From: Heliocidaris erythrogramma
Lineage: Eukaryota; Echinodermata; Echinoidea; Camarodonta; Echinometridae
NCBI GenBank assembly: GCA_025617745.1
Contig: CM046868.1
Span: forward strand, 22,373,608-22,437,607
Reading direction: 5' to 3'
Length of the DNA: 64,000 nucleotides
Shown here: in pieces, positions 47,401 to 62,400 of the stretch
Layout: every line of letters starts with the position of its first letter
How positions within the stretch are numbered: the first letter of the stretch is position 1
Translations under genes and position numbers: made by a program
Notes under the pieces: model-generated
What the model was told of the DNA's origin: nothing
The model's database searches: none
The model's input: the letters and a program-made list of their open reading frames with translations, nothing else

Positions 47401-50400
47401 AGTCTAAGCAAATATGATTAGAAACTACGAATAACTGGTTTGTTTGCTTGGCCATGGGAAAATTCACATCACAATATCATCACTCACAACAATAACCTTT
47501 TGAAGCTGACAAATTGTCTATAGAAATTGACGGAATTGAAAGAATTTCAGTTGGACAGCTGTGTAGGTTTCAAAATATAACATTAACTGAGGAACATATT
47601 TGCTAATTGTGTGTTTCACATTCTTTAGAGGAGAAATTGTTCTGTTAACAAAGGAGTGTTTGGAATGAACAAGTACCTGTTGAAGTATAAGAGTTGGTAT
47701 GAGAATGTCAGGCCATGCATGAAATCTCAAACAATATGTAGACACACAATGTAAATGTATGGCATTGCCGTAATTAATGCACAATGTATTACAACACAAA
47801 GAATATATACATGTACATGTACATAATAACATATACCATGCAAAATTCATGCTAAATCTATTAGATAATATCCAGACAATGTTCTAAAGTTTTATTGAAA
47901 AAAGATGTGATTACTTGCTGCAAAATAAGCACTACGGGTAAGTATACTGCATTTCTGTTGGGTCAGACTATAGTTTACCTACACTGCAGATGTGTTCAAA
48001 TTAAATGAATCAATATCAGTGTCAGAGATTTGCAAATCTTTTCTGAAGGTTATCTGAAATACAATTTTCCAACGAAAAGGAACAGCTTTCCCAAATATTG
48101 AGTAATCCACTTTATTGTCAAATTTATTAATGCAGCAATTACAAGCTACATGTAGAAGTAGATTTACATAAACATGGGTGGTATACATGTATCTGCATGT
48201 ATGCTGTAGCAGTTATGTACACACGAGTAGGCACAATTCAAGTCTGTGTTCACTCAAGAAGATTGTCAAACCTTACCTGCATACAGATGCCCTGCACCTC
48301 CCCCTATGCCCCCCATCAAAATATCAACACAGGGTATCATCAAATTGCTCCAAGAACTGAAATCTCACAAAGCACCGGGTCTGGATGGAATTTTACCCTC
48401 AGTGTTGAAGGAGTGCGCTGAAAACATAGCCCCTCTTCTTCAACCAATCTTCCAGAAGTCCATAGACACAGGGGAGTAACCCAAAGACTGGTTAAAAGCT
48501 AATGTTTCACCAATATTTAAAAAGGGAAACCGAGCAGAGCCAAGTAACTACAGGCCTGTATCACTGACATCTATCCCTTGCAAGCTTTTGGAGCACATTA
48601 TCCACACAAATGTCATGGGTCATTTTGAGAAGTATAACATCATCAATGATGAACAACATGGTTTCCGTAAAGGACGGTCGTGCGAAACACAACTAGCGCT
48701 GACAATAAATGACTTAGCAAAAATTCTTGATCGCCAGGGACAAGCAGATGTAATCATAACTGACTTTAGCAAAGCCTTCGATACAGTCCCACACAAACGC
48801 CTTCTTCTGAAACTACACCAGTCAGGCATCACAGGCGCCCTGTTTAGCTGGTTCACAAATTTCCTTACCACAAGGATTCAATCTGTGGTATTGGACGGAG
48901 TTTCTTCATCATCAGTTCGGGTACAATCTGGGGTTCCTCAGGGCACCGTCCTGGGCCCCCTACTGTTTACTCTATATGTCAGTGACCTCCCCCAGGGAAT
49001 CAAATCTCAGGTGCGTCTTTTTGCCGATGATTGCATTCTTTACCGTGAAATCAAAGCTGAAGATGACAGAACAGTACTGCAAAATGATATCGATACACTA
49101 TGCAGTTGGGAATCTAAATGGCAGATGAAGTTTAATATAGATAAATGCCACGTGATGCACATCACTCACAAACGGAAGCCCCTCCACACTTATTACAATA
49201 TGAATGGGAATCATTTAAAATCTGTTACCAATCACACATATCTTGGCGTTGAACTCAATAATAAATTGAATTGGGCAGATCATGTAAATAATACTGCAAC
49301 CAAAGCAAACAAGGTACTTGGGCTCCTACGTAGAAACCTGTACAGCTGTCCCCAGAAAGTGAAGGAAACGGCATACAAAGCTTTGGTGCGCCCCAAATTG
49401 GAATACTGCGCCTCAGTGTGGGACCCATACAAAAAGGACCATAAAAACAGGTTGGAAGCAGTACAGCGTAGAGCAGCCAGATTTGTCTGCAAAGATCCAA
49501 GAAGGACTAGCAGCGTCTCTACCATGATAACTAAACTGGGCTGGGAACCACTGGAAAACCGTCGGGCCGTATCCAGACTTTCCCTATTGTTCAAGTCCAT
49601 ACACCACATGGTAGCCATAAACACAGATGTACATCAACTTTACCAAGCTGACAACAAAATCCGCACCGAAAGTCATGTGAAATCTCCTTTACTCATCCCA
49701 CTGTCAAAAAGGATTGTTACAAGTACTCATTCCTACCAAGAACCATGACTGAGGGGAACTTACTGCCCCCAGATATACGTCAAACCACCACAGTTGATAG
49801 CCTTAAGTCTAAATTGAATAGCATGGACTTAACTTTTTTCATTCGCGGGGCCCATTACACGTATTAAGTCTACTCCACTAGCCGCAAACGCGCCTGCAAC
49901 AGTATATCCCGTTAGTGGAGTTTGCTTGCAGTATTCAACAGATACAGATACAGAACATGCTATTAATCTAATTTTTCAACTCAGTAACAATAATTCACAA
50001 AAATCAGAATGTATAACTCATTTTTACTGAATATGATAACACAAAATAAGATTAGGAATACACCATTCTCAACAAGAAAACAGAACAACCAAACTAAACT
50101 ACATGTATTATCTCAAGCTCTTCAGAGAAGCAGAGCTTGACACTTAATAATTGGTGGTTTCAAGAGCAAACGACCCGACCCCCCCCCCCCCCCCCCCGGA
50201 AAAAATTGACAAATTTGAGAAATTATTACATTGAGAAATATAGCAGGACCCACTTTTTAAGCTAGAATATTACTGAAGGTGCTTAATACCCCCGTCCCAA
50301 TGTGTGTGCCAAATTTCCTGAGCATTGTTCCAAAAATGGGGAAATGGTTTGATCCGCAATATTTTCCCGATTTATTGCCATAATGTCGTTACCATGGCAG

Positions 50401-53400
50401 TGCATTTCTGACACATTGCAAAATATGTCTTGCACATCTTCATCCCAAGACAAATGTGTGTGCCAAGTTTTCATGAACATTGCTCGAAAAATGAGGAAGT
50501 AGTTCGATCCGTAAGATTTCCCACTGATTTATTGCCATAATATGCCGTTGCAATGCTGTTACCATGGCAACGCATTTCTGACACATTGAAAAATATGTCT
50601 TGCACATCTTCATCCCAAGACAAATGTGTGTGCCCAATTTCATGAGCATTGCTCGATAAAATGAGGAAGTAGTTCGATCCGCAAGATTTCAACCTGATTT
50701 ATTGCCATAATATGCCATTACCATGGCAACGCATTTCCGACACATTAAAAAAATATGTCTAGCACGTCTTCATCCCAAGACCAATGTGTGTGGCGAATTT
50801 CACGAGCATTGCTCGAAAAATGAGGAAGAAGTTCAATGCGCAATATTTGCAAAGGACGGACCGCCCGCCCGCCTGTCCGTACGCTGATTCCTATATACCC
50901 GCTTCAAACCTCGTTTGGCAGGGGGTATAAAAATCTTTTCCATTAAAATACAGAAAAGTAAAACTTCGAGATGAAAGAGCTCCAATTCAGTCAGTCACAT
51001 ATATATTTTCACATTTTTATTTTCAAAAATTAGAATTAAAAATAAATAGTAAGTACATGTAAGACCTTAAATGCTATTCCATAACCTACATACACAGTAC
51101 ACACTTAAAGTATTAAAAAAGGCATGCAAAAGTAGTTCGGTTATGTCTTATTAATGATATTCATGCACTGAGTGATCATAAGTTATGAAAGGAATGTTAA
51201 GTTAGCATGAGCGACAAAAAGAGAGCATGGAAGAAATGTATTTCAAAAAAACTTACATGAACTTGCTCCAAACTGAGAGAAATATTCCCTTTCCTGTGGG
51301 GATACTGTTAACAGCATCACATAAATTGGTATACAAAGTGTATTGATCAGGTACATTTTTACAAAACATATTTCACACATAGATAGCTTTTGCACACTTG
51401 GTATTAAAGTAACATCAAAGTTAATGACTGTAAGCATATCTCTGCACAAAGGCAAACTAAACTGACTTCTGTTTATCAAATAAAGATTAAATTTAGATGG
51501 AGTATGTACAGTGTTACTGTTTTGCTTTGTTTATTTGTTAATTTTTGTTTTAAGTTTATTTGACAATTTGGAAATGTAGAAATGATATCTAAATAAAGCA
51601 AAATACTGAAAATAGTTTAATAAAATAAAATTTGCCTATTTTTTGTTTATGCTTAGTTTTGTTTCTGTTTTTCTTTCAGATATGTACCCTAGACAAACAC
51701 ATTGCATGAGGTAAATCAAAGACAGCATTTGCAAGCAATTAATATTGGCACAATTTTTAATTTAACAGGGTGTCACACACATGAATGATACTTATTGTTT
51801 TGCTAGAAATGAACTTCAAGCCCCTTGGATTTAAAGGCATAATTTTGACTGAACAATCAAATGAATAACCACAATTAGATTATTAATTTCCTGGTGTCAA
51901 GATAGGAGTTACTTTAAGAAGGCATTAATTCCGACCCTTGCACCCTCACTAATACATTCCACTGAAGTATTTATGTATGTTTTGAGAGGAACTATCTAAA
52001 GTCCTTATGGATTGTTGACAAAGTTGCATTGAGGGCTATACGGACCAGCAAAGTGTTTTCTAAAATTATGGCAACACTTGAAAAATATTTTGAAAAGCAC
52101 ACAAATTTTTATTTGACAAGGTACATGTATTGCATTTTGGTTCCAACAGATCCTATTTCATCATATTCCTTTGCTAATTTACTCAGCTGATATACATGTA
52201 CCTTTGCTAGCAATTTGTTTAACGGTTTCTATATTCAGGTAAAATATTGTAGATTTCTGTGAAAAAAAAAAATCAATTTTTATGAACAATTAACCATTAC
52301 TCAAGGATATAGAATTGACTGTGCTCTCTGATTCACATGTAAATCTGCATAAAAATGACAAATGTATTGTAACTGCATGATCCCATACTAAAGCCTAAAT
52401 ACTGTAGTACATGTATTAAGTAGAACTCTCAACATGTCAAGAAGGAAGTTATTATTTACGCTTTATACATGGAGAGGAAGACAAAAAAAAAAAGAACTGA
52501 AGAAAAAACATAATCATGACATCTCCATTTGAGTCAAATGGGAACTTTTAAAAACTTCTTATGTATCGAAACTGTTAAAGGGACAAGAAAATCTTTGTAT
52601 TAATGTACAAGCGATTATGTGTCTCTTTTTCAGAACAGTACAATCCTACCTCATTGTGATTATGTGTAGGCCTAGTGGATTACATGTACCTGTACATCAG
52701 ATTTCATTTCATTTCTTTTTTTTTTTGGAGGGGGGGTGTATAATTTTCCAGGAAGTTCGCATGCATGAACATTTTTGTTAAAATATGAATATTATGACCC
52801 AACAACTGTAGATTTTAGTACAATTGTAATGTTCTCTGCTTGAGATAACATTGACATGTAACAAACTATAATGATAATGATTTCAATTATAACTGATCCA
52901 AAACTTAACAATATCCTGAAACAACATGGAAACACAATGCCAATCATTATCCATTTATTTCATTATCACCATTTTGAGCCTGATTTATGGGACTACATAA
53001 ATGACAAAACAAATACATGATATTGAAAACTTTGCAGCAACTTTTTGTAGTTCTGGCCATTCTCTCCTTTAGTCAGCTTTATTGGCATTGCCTGTAAATA
53101 AGTGTGAAAGTAGCTGGTTGGGTCACTTTACCAATTTTTTCTTCCATTGCAAAACAATTGATATATATATCTCACTTGACCCAAACTGATCTACTGCCCT
53201 TGTGTACCCATTCAGAAAATTCCCATAATAGAAAAGTTACAACCGATATAGATCATCAATCAAAAGTTTTATTTGACAGTTTTCAAATTATGATTTTTTT
53301 TTTCAGGAGAGGGCCCCATGAGGATGGGAAAGGAAAATAAATATCATATCAAATCATCATCTAAAAGGAGTTGTTTACAAATTATGTCATTGCAAAGACT

Positions 53401-56400
53401 GCTCTCTGTAGGTGCAGGTGGGATTGTATGGTTGGATTCAAAACATCAAAAGGAAAAAACCGCTATCTGGATTCCTGCTGTGTCTTTTGGGAGCTAGTTT
53501 GTTTTTTTAACTATTGTAGAGCATGCACATACAACCAGAATGAATTTAATATTTTTACAGGAAGTCACTGATGAAAGGGAAATAATAAGGAAGCAATAAA
53601 ATAAAATATTCATCAAACTCATTACTCAACATTCTAGATGTTTTCCACTGTGATATAACTAAATCTTTTCTACAATGTCGGGGACAAAATATGGAAAAAT
53701 CAAATGAAATTATCATCAGATATCATCTTAATTTTTCCATTCTATGTAATACACATTTTTCAACCCCTTTTTGGAACTGCATGCAGTGTGAATCTTAATG
53801 TAATCTACAAAATTCATGTTGAAAGAAGTAATTAACTCAATGTTTGTTGCACCTGTGAGACTTTCCATCAAAATGAAAAATATAGCTTCTTAAGGAAAAA
53901 AAATTGTATTATCAGATTTATTCTTGTATTTTTTTTTCTCATAAGCAATTCAACTATCCAAACATTCTAACTTTTCCCTAAATAATGACCCAACTTACCA
54001 CAATTTCCTTCTCAACTTTAGCCTAATTTTAACAGATTCAAAAAGCCATGACAAATCAGATCAAAATCATCCTGTCTATCGGTGAGAAAATCCATGTTTA
54101 CGCACTGATATTTTGGCCTTGACTTATTATCTGTGGACCGTGATACAGGTTGTAAAACGAAGGACATTACTGACAATCACTGAATTTGTACAATTACATT
54201 ATACTATTTTTCATAACTTTACTTTGTGAATCTAACACAAACAAATATGGAATGCTTTGGTAAAAAAAAAAGGAAAGGAAATAGCAAATAATCATAAAGC
54301 ATAAGAAGAATTTTCTCTTTCTTATTTGTGACATGAAGTTGCTGACATTTTTGTATATATCTGAATAGGTATTATCCAGAATTTGCTCTTCTAAAGCACA
54401 CATGTAAATATCACAACTTACACATGCCTCCACAGAAGAGTATAAAGAGCTGTAATACATTTAGTACAGATGAATAACCTATTGATATGACCATTTTCTA
54501 CAGCAGCTTCTCAACTACTTCAACTGGAAAGTTCTTATCTTTATAAAGTTAGACTGAAATCAAAGAGAACTCGTATATATTGAAGGGATGACATGAAGTT
54601 AAGGTAATAGCATTCATTGCAGGCCAAAGATAAAGATCAGGGGAGCGTTTCATCAAGCGTTTTGTCAGTGATTTTTACCGACAACTGTTATAAGCTACTG
54701 AAATCCTTGCATCTGATTGGCTGAGAGCAAATTAGTCGGTAAAAATCACTGACAAAACGCTTGATGAAACGCTTTATGAAACGCTCCCCAGGATCCCATC
54801 TTTTAAATGAGTCACAGTATGTCTGAACAAGGAGGTACTAACTAGGCAAGCACCTCCTTGGTCTGAATCAGTCACGAATCCTCTAACCACTAGAATTTTT
54901 GGTACGGTCTTGTGATTGATTGGGGATTGATTCAGATCAGTCGCTAGTCTGTAAACAGGGCCCATGATGAACTGTTTATCCATCTGACATTTTAATTACC
55001 TTTGCAAATGCTTGATTAAGCATGTAGGTTAAGAATAAAAAAATGACTGCAGGAACAGTTTTCACTGTGACTGCGTTTAGGCCTACTGGACCTATATATG
55101 TTTTAAGCCTAAAAAGTAAAACCACATTTTTCCATGAAATATTTTCTTACCTGGTGAAGAAGCAGACACAGAGTTAATCCTCTTCATCATAACCTGAAAG
55201 TCTCGGCTATCTTCAACGCTCTCCCTCTCAGGCCTTGAGATCACCACCAGGCTTTTATCCAGCGACGTCGCCCTTGACTTTGTTCCTTTCTTCCTCCTGC
55301 TACGATCTCGTGATCGAGCTCGTCTACGCTGCACTTCCTTGGGGGGCATGGAGGAGTTCCCAATCTCCGTATCAGAAGGGGGCGAGGTAGGAGGCGTCAT
55401 GGAAGGTATCGGGGGTGGGGTATGAGTGGGTGGAGGTGGGATATCAGCATCAGAAATTCCTTTTGTTGATAGGAGGTGAAATATAAAAATTAAGAATGTT
55501 GATTTATCTATTTACTTAAAAAAAGAAATATATTTATGTTCAATGGACTGCCCAAACAGTTAACAGGATTTAATTGAATTGAATTGAATTGAATAGTTAT
55601 TGTCCATTCGGAAATTTGTTTTTTCATTTGTACAGAATACAAATAAATGAGTAACAGAGTGTTATATATTACAATATATTACGGCGAAAAAGGATAAGTC
55701 TACTCAAGAAACATAGATCTGGTTAAGTGGTGATTCAAAATTTGCTTCCGGCTTCATTTCGTCAAGATATATGGTTTGAATTAGGGATGCAATTGGGTTT
55801 TTAGATATTAGGTTAGGTTAGGTTTAAAGGAGAAGTACACTCTGATATCAAATTGGTTTTAAAAAAATCATACAACTTAAAGAAACATATCAATGAAAGT
55901 TTGAGCAGAATCCGAAAAGAAATAGGAAAGTCATGAATTTTTGAATTTGCAATCAATCAAACACATATTGGCAAGTCTGACAAATTATCTTGCAAGGTCC
56001 TCTCCCCATTATGCCCTGTATTATAAAAAAAAAATCATAACTTTTCATTTCTCGAAAGCAAATGTTTAATCATATATGCACCCTAGATACAATCATTAGA
56101 GATATGTTTCTACACACAGCCTATATGAAACAAGATCTATGAAATTTTCTATACAGAGTAGTTACGGGAGAGGAGCTCACAAGATACACTGTACATCACA
56201 GAGTTGCACAATTTGTGTTCCATTAATAACATCTTTAAAAATTCATAGTTTGAAAGATTTTGATCAAACTTTCACGAATCTGTTTCTCTCAATTTTCTGC
56301 TTTTATTCTAATCAACTTAATACCAAGGTGGACTCCCCTTTAAGGGGCTAAGTTTGGGTCCAGGGTTGAAGTTAAAACTTGTAAAAACTGACCAGAGAGC

Positions 56401-59400
56401 AATAATTGTCACCGGCACATGTGCCATAGAATTGCTTGGGTAGGTCCAATTAATCATACAGTTGTATACATAACAGAACTTGTTATCTTTAACTTTATGT
56501 AATATCAACTTCACTTTAAGTCAAAAAGTGTACAAATCTAACAAGAAAGGACAATTGATGCCCTTTTAAACTATCACATGGCAAACAATGTGTTTGCAGT
56601 CCACTTTAAAAGCCTGGGTTGGCCTGTTTGTACATATCTTAAAACTTAAATCTGGATAAAAGCAAGCAAGGTCAATCAAACTTTTTGCTCAAACTTTAAA
56701 GCTTAATCGGGTATGCTGCAAACCTACAAAGTGTAAGTGTGGGTATTCTACTTGTTGTTTCTTCCGGGATGTCTACCGGGTAGTTCAGGTTACAATCTAT
56801 ATGCTACATTTATACAGGTTCTGAAATACTCTTCTTTTACTTTCAGCACAGGCCAAGAGATTTCTGACCACTACTAATATAATTACAGGTATATAAATTT
56901 TTAATGAAACCAAATACATTGTAGCTGTTATCTTTGTGGGAAATTATCAAAAGTAAAAATAACTATACTACCATGTATTTTTGCTTCTTTTGTAGATATA
57001 TATGAAAGTACTCTCAGAAAAATTACCTACATGTATTATGCCAATATGAATTTCAGCACACATGATACTTGATGTAGCCTAATATTTGTTACAATACAAC
57101 ATGCACTTTTCTCAAGGAAAAAGATCTACCCATACATGTAGCTAAAATGTGAAAGATACCATTATTGAAAGTTCTTGAGAAGTGGGTCTTTTATGCGTAT
57201 TGAGTTACACTCTACAAAGCAGGAAGTTTCCTGAGCAGTGATCCCTACCCTTTCAGCTCTCCATTCACCCGCTTCTTAGCGAGACAGGCCTTCTTTTTTC
57301 GAACAATAGTCCATACCCTCCCAAAGCCATTCAAAACTGTCTAAGTCCCTTTTCTATGCAAATGATGACAAATGGTTGGTGTATCAACTAACCACCTTGG
57401 AATATAGTGTTACAAATAAAAAGCGTGGGAAACTGTACAATTCAATGGGTTTTCCATCGCTGCATATCATCATACACCATTATAAAGTTGTCCACGGTAT
57501 ATTAGGTTTGTATTAGCCGGGTGATAATATAGTCAAGTGCAAGCTATTAAAGTTGTTCCACAAAACAGTTCACAGGCGATATTCTATAGGGGGCCTTGTG
57601 TACATGTACGTGTCAAAACCATGGAAAGTTTGTGGTCAAAAATTTGTCCTTAAATCTTACACAATACATGAACTTCAACATCACGCCTGGAATCCTTGAA
57701 AATATGAGCTCCATATACAGTTTTTTATTGCTCAAAACAAGTAAATAAAAAAGATAATAATACAGTTGATATTGAAATTGACCTGATCTACATGGTACAT
57801 GTACATACACGTATAATTTGCATATACATGTACATATCCTCTGTTTTAATGTTGTTGTTGTTTTGACAAAATGTACTTTTTTGAAGTTGCAGACTGGACA
57901 AATTAAAAGGTACATATCAAAAGAGATATAAGATATATTTTTCTTCCTTATCTTCTATTCTATTTACAACATTTACTCTATACTGTTCCATATCAAGTGG
58001 GCACTTTTGGAAAAGCAGTATCAACAAACATGGATTCTTGCAGTAACATAAAACAAACTGAAAATAGAAAGGCCGTCAAAGGCGGCAGACCCACGCCTTA
58101 GCGGCGCTACAGATCGAGTACATGTAGTTGCATTCTTTCTTGTCACTATATTTTATATTTTATATTTTTCTCTTTTTTTATCACAATAAAGACTTCCAGA
58201 TTTGGCATAATCTACTATTTAATACATGCATGTAAAATATTATGGTTACTTATTGTTATTATTATTATGTAATTTGGCACAATGATACTGCATGTGAATA
58301 TATTTGTTTGTGTATTTTACCTTGATTATTGTGAAAAATGTTATTTTTAAAAAGGAAGTAATAAAATATTCTTAAAAACAAAAAAAAACTATCCGAAATG
58401 AAGTTCCTATAACCAAATCACCAAAATCTAATCGATTCTTTCCTGTCACTATCCGAACTGAAGTTTGGGTCAAAACTTCAAGGTCACACAGAATTTGCAG
58501 GGGTCAACCGATCATCACCAAAATCTAATCGATTCTTTCCTGTCACTATCCGAACATTCCCTGAAAATTTGGTGCAAATCCGTTCACCCGTTCTCTAGTT
58601 ATCTTGTACACAAACAAACAAACAAACAAACAAACAAACAAACAAAAAAACAAACAAAAAAAAAAAAAAACAAAAAAACAAACAAACAAACATACGGAGC
58701 CCTTTACATAACCCTGCCGATTTTATCGTCGTGGGTAAAAAACAAGATAATAAAATAGACTCATAAAGAGCAGGGCCTAAATGAACAATGTACACAATAT
58801 ACACCGTGGTTGGATACATTGTGTCACAAAAGTTAGCCTTTTTGCAGCTTACATTGGGTCTTTGTAAGTTTGTATCTGCTACCATGGCAACAAGACCCTC
58901 AATGTAAGACACAAACTGCTGACTCTATATTCAGACTGTTGCATCAATATTTACCTTGTTATGCCAATTTCCCTATTGAATTCTGAAATTCCCTGCCTCT
59001 TGGTATTGTCTGCTTGTATTAAAAAGTACATACATGTATATCTGTCTTAGATTATGACACAGTTCCAATTATGACAAAGGCAGGTGAGTAAAAGAGAATT
59101 ATTCAGAGGGTTCAATGAGATCATTCTTAAAAGAACCTCAGATGCCTGGAATCTGTAACACACAAATGCTTCATCTGGGATACGTTTTTGAAACATATTG
59201 AAATACTCTTTATTAAAAACTAAATTGACATAGTAAACTTTGTTAAAACAGTATTATGCTTGTTCATTAAATTCCCATTCTGAAACTAATATTTACAATG
59301 GCTATGTTTGATGAGGGCTAATATATATGTTCAACACAATCATATATATGTTTCATGCAAAATTTCATCCCCCCCCCAAAAAAAAGACTGAAATATAGTT

Positions 59401-62400
59401 TGTAAGTATATAGTGAGTTGGTATAATAAACATTCATTCCAAGAGAGAAAATGCATTCAATTAAACAAGCCTTTCTAACCATAATGAGTAAGCTCGCCTG
59501 TTTAATTAATATCCATGGTATGCAACTCTACTATGACAGAAAAGGGCAATTACGGTATAGGGATCTGCGGCTTTTATAAAGTGCTATTATATGCAGGATG
59601 CAGTGTAAAACTTACTTGAATTGTTAACTGGAGCTCTTTTAATTTGGATTGACACTTCCTTGCAGCAATTTTACATATTTAAGTTCACCAGAGCTTTTTC
59701 AAAGCTAAATACACTTTACAACTTTTGCCTCACAACCCTTCACTGGTATCTAACCAAATTTCATTAAAAATTAACTGTGGTACTGTTTATTGATATTGTT
59801 TTTCACATGACATACATGTAAACATTTCTTATTAGAATTACTTTAGTAAACGAAGAAGCTAGACGGGAGGAATTTTAATTTGTAAACAAATTTTTAGGCA
59901 TTTTACTCCCAGTGTTACTCCCATGGTTCCAATTTTTTCTGACTTGTGTTTTTCATTACAGATCGAGCATACGATCTTTAACACTGGGAGTAAAATGCCT
60001 AAAAATTTGTTTACAAATTAGAATTACTTTATTTGTTAAGATAAAAAAACAAAAACAAAGAAGGTTGAGTTCTGGGAAAGGTGAAAAAAAATGTTTTGAT
60101 TTCAAATCAGACAAGAGATGTCGATTTTAAGTCAATAAAGATCATTCAGACATACATTTACAAGTATATTTTCTATGGCCATGGGCATTAAACGTTTAAT
60201 TTTTCATTGTCTTTCATTTGTTCAAAAAGCATCCACAGCTAAAGACCGAATAACCTATTGCCCTTTGATGTCAATTGCCCTGTGAAAAGCTTTGATCAAT
60301 GCAGTATCAGGAAGACAGACAAAGTGAATATTGATTATTTATTTGGTGAGACTCTGTCTGCTTTGTGTCTGAAAGTCTACAATTGTGTTTGCTCACGAAC
60401 TATCCCGATCATTCCACAAACGTACATCACCACACAGTAAGAGCAGACCAACGGACTAAACCTAATTACATACATGTACAACTAATTTCTCTCAATTTCT
60501 TGCAAGAGATAAAGAGTTTGCTAAATGAAAAATTAATTTGTGCACTGGTGAAAGCATAATATTATACTCAAGTGCTACATGTATTGCTGTTGGGTTTTTA
60601 TTTCTTTTGTCTTCCAACTCATGGAAAATACTAACAAAGATAATAAATGTACATTCTCTTTTTTAACAGGCATTCTTATTGTAGGAAGGTTGTGGTGTTG
60701 GAAGAGTCTCTCCATTATAATCTAGTAGATATTTAGTCAAAGTGTAGGCCGACAATACTTGTAGCCTAGGATATCAAATTTTGAACAAGGAAGTAAATAC
60801 ATAATGGTACAACCTTTGCAATTTTTAACCATATATCACAATTATCTTAATCGCACTACAGTGTGAGTCAGAAAATATGTTACACTTTTTGAATTCAGTA
60901 TTGTTTTAAAAATGTGGGATTAACAGAGTATATTTAGCATGTATGGATAGAAGTATATATTCCTTTGTTGTTTGGTAACATTTGTTTCAATGTTGCTGAA
61001 TGTTGCTATTACGGTCGAGTGCACAACACCCATTGTTTGAAAGATAGTCAAAACTCATTTGCGGCAAGTGGTATGATAGCCTGCTGAAACAGAGACAACA
61101 TTCACACAAACAATAAACGTAAAGATTATGCACATGTTTAATCAAGACAAATAAATATGAGAACCTATAAATTAATAAATAAATAAAGCCAGAAATCATA
61201 ACATTCAGTGATCTTCACTGAAAAATCCTTTTTCATAGTCATTTGGGGCACTTGGACATACATGTATAGCTTTCAATCTTCCACATGGCGTCAATTTCTC
61301 TTGATGCATTTCTGAGCTCGATGGAGCATTGCTGCCATGGCCCTACGAAGTGTCTGTCTTCTCGCAGATTGGTTGCTTCTCTGACGATTCGTTGCTGCAT
61401 GTCATCCAGGTCTGCAAGTGGGCTGCTGTACACCTTGGACTTCAGGAACCCCCAGACGAAGAAGTCAGTGGGTGTTAAGTCTGAAGATCTTGGGGGCCCA
61501 TTCCACAGGAGCTGTTCAGCATTAGCTTCAACAGCCCCTTGCCTGATTTGGAATACCTCAAATATCATTACAAAAGGCTTTCTTGCTCATTGTGCAGTGG
61601 AGTCCAAATCAGGCAAGGCATTCTTGATGCTGACGCAAATGAGCTTTCACCCAGTTACATTAATTGATTCCTAATCCAGTAAATTCACTCCTGATTCCCC
61701 ACAAAATGTGGTATCAAATAAGACTGGAAGAGTTATTTTATCAAACTGTGGTGGAAGAATTATGATATTTCTATCATATTTGTAATATAAGCATTTAAAA
61801 AAGTGTAACATTTTTTCTGACTCACACTGTATATATAATTTCCACCATTGTTGGAAATATTAGTTAATCTAATCAATTCAAATACTTACTATGAAATATT
61901 TATCAACCATTGTTCGTTTTACAAGGCACATGTATAAAAACCCTTTCCCATTCAGTACAACAAAGGAGGAAGACACAAGAAAGCGTGACCTCTAACCTAT
62001 ACAAAGATGAGAATGTGTCTATTTTTCCTTAAATAAATACCCTCACCTATTCAAATCCCAACCCGTTCAGCATGACACAGAGGATTCAGTGTACTTTGTC
62101 ATCTCCAGTGCTATTCAGAGCTTAAGCAAACTTTAGTCCAAGCTTTACTTGGACTGAAGAATAAGGGACATTTATTCTATGTGTACGAGATATAACAATT
62201 CATACAATCAAAGGCTTGTGAGATTAGAATGGGCATTGGTTTTAACAAAGTGAGCAACCTTGCGCTGTATTCACTTTACAAATTATTTACAAGGTTACAT
62301 AAAGAAGATACCCATGAGGCCATGAATTCTTCACCTAGGTATTCTTCTGCCAGATGTCTATAATTTGGAAAGGCCTGGGATCCATGCATGCATATTCTAC

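Larger units (their letters stand above)
44119..55150. other. Intron B-C (11 kb), repeat-rich
   Basis: The longest intron of the gene. Annotated within it are a piggyBac-like MITE, nested MITEs, a CR1-like retrotransposon, a 4-unit repeat, a fold-back and a hairpin insertion. A direct duplication TTTTCAACATTCATAACGCC lies at 46105-46144. A C-tract is at 50178-50198 and a T/G run at 52717-52737. No exon was recognised on either strand in the remaining sequence. Confidence 0.6.

Noticed and set aside
58595..58912. 105-codon minus-strand frame with a Phe/Val/Cys/Leu run
   Set aside because: The run is the translation of (CAAA)n; no independent coding evidence.
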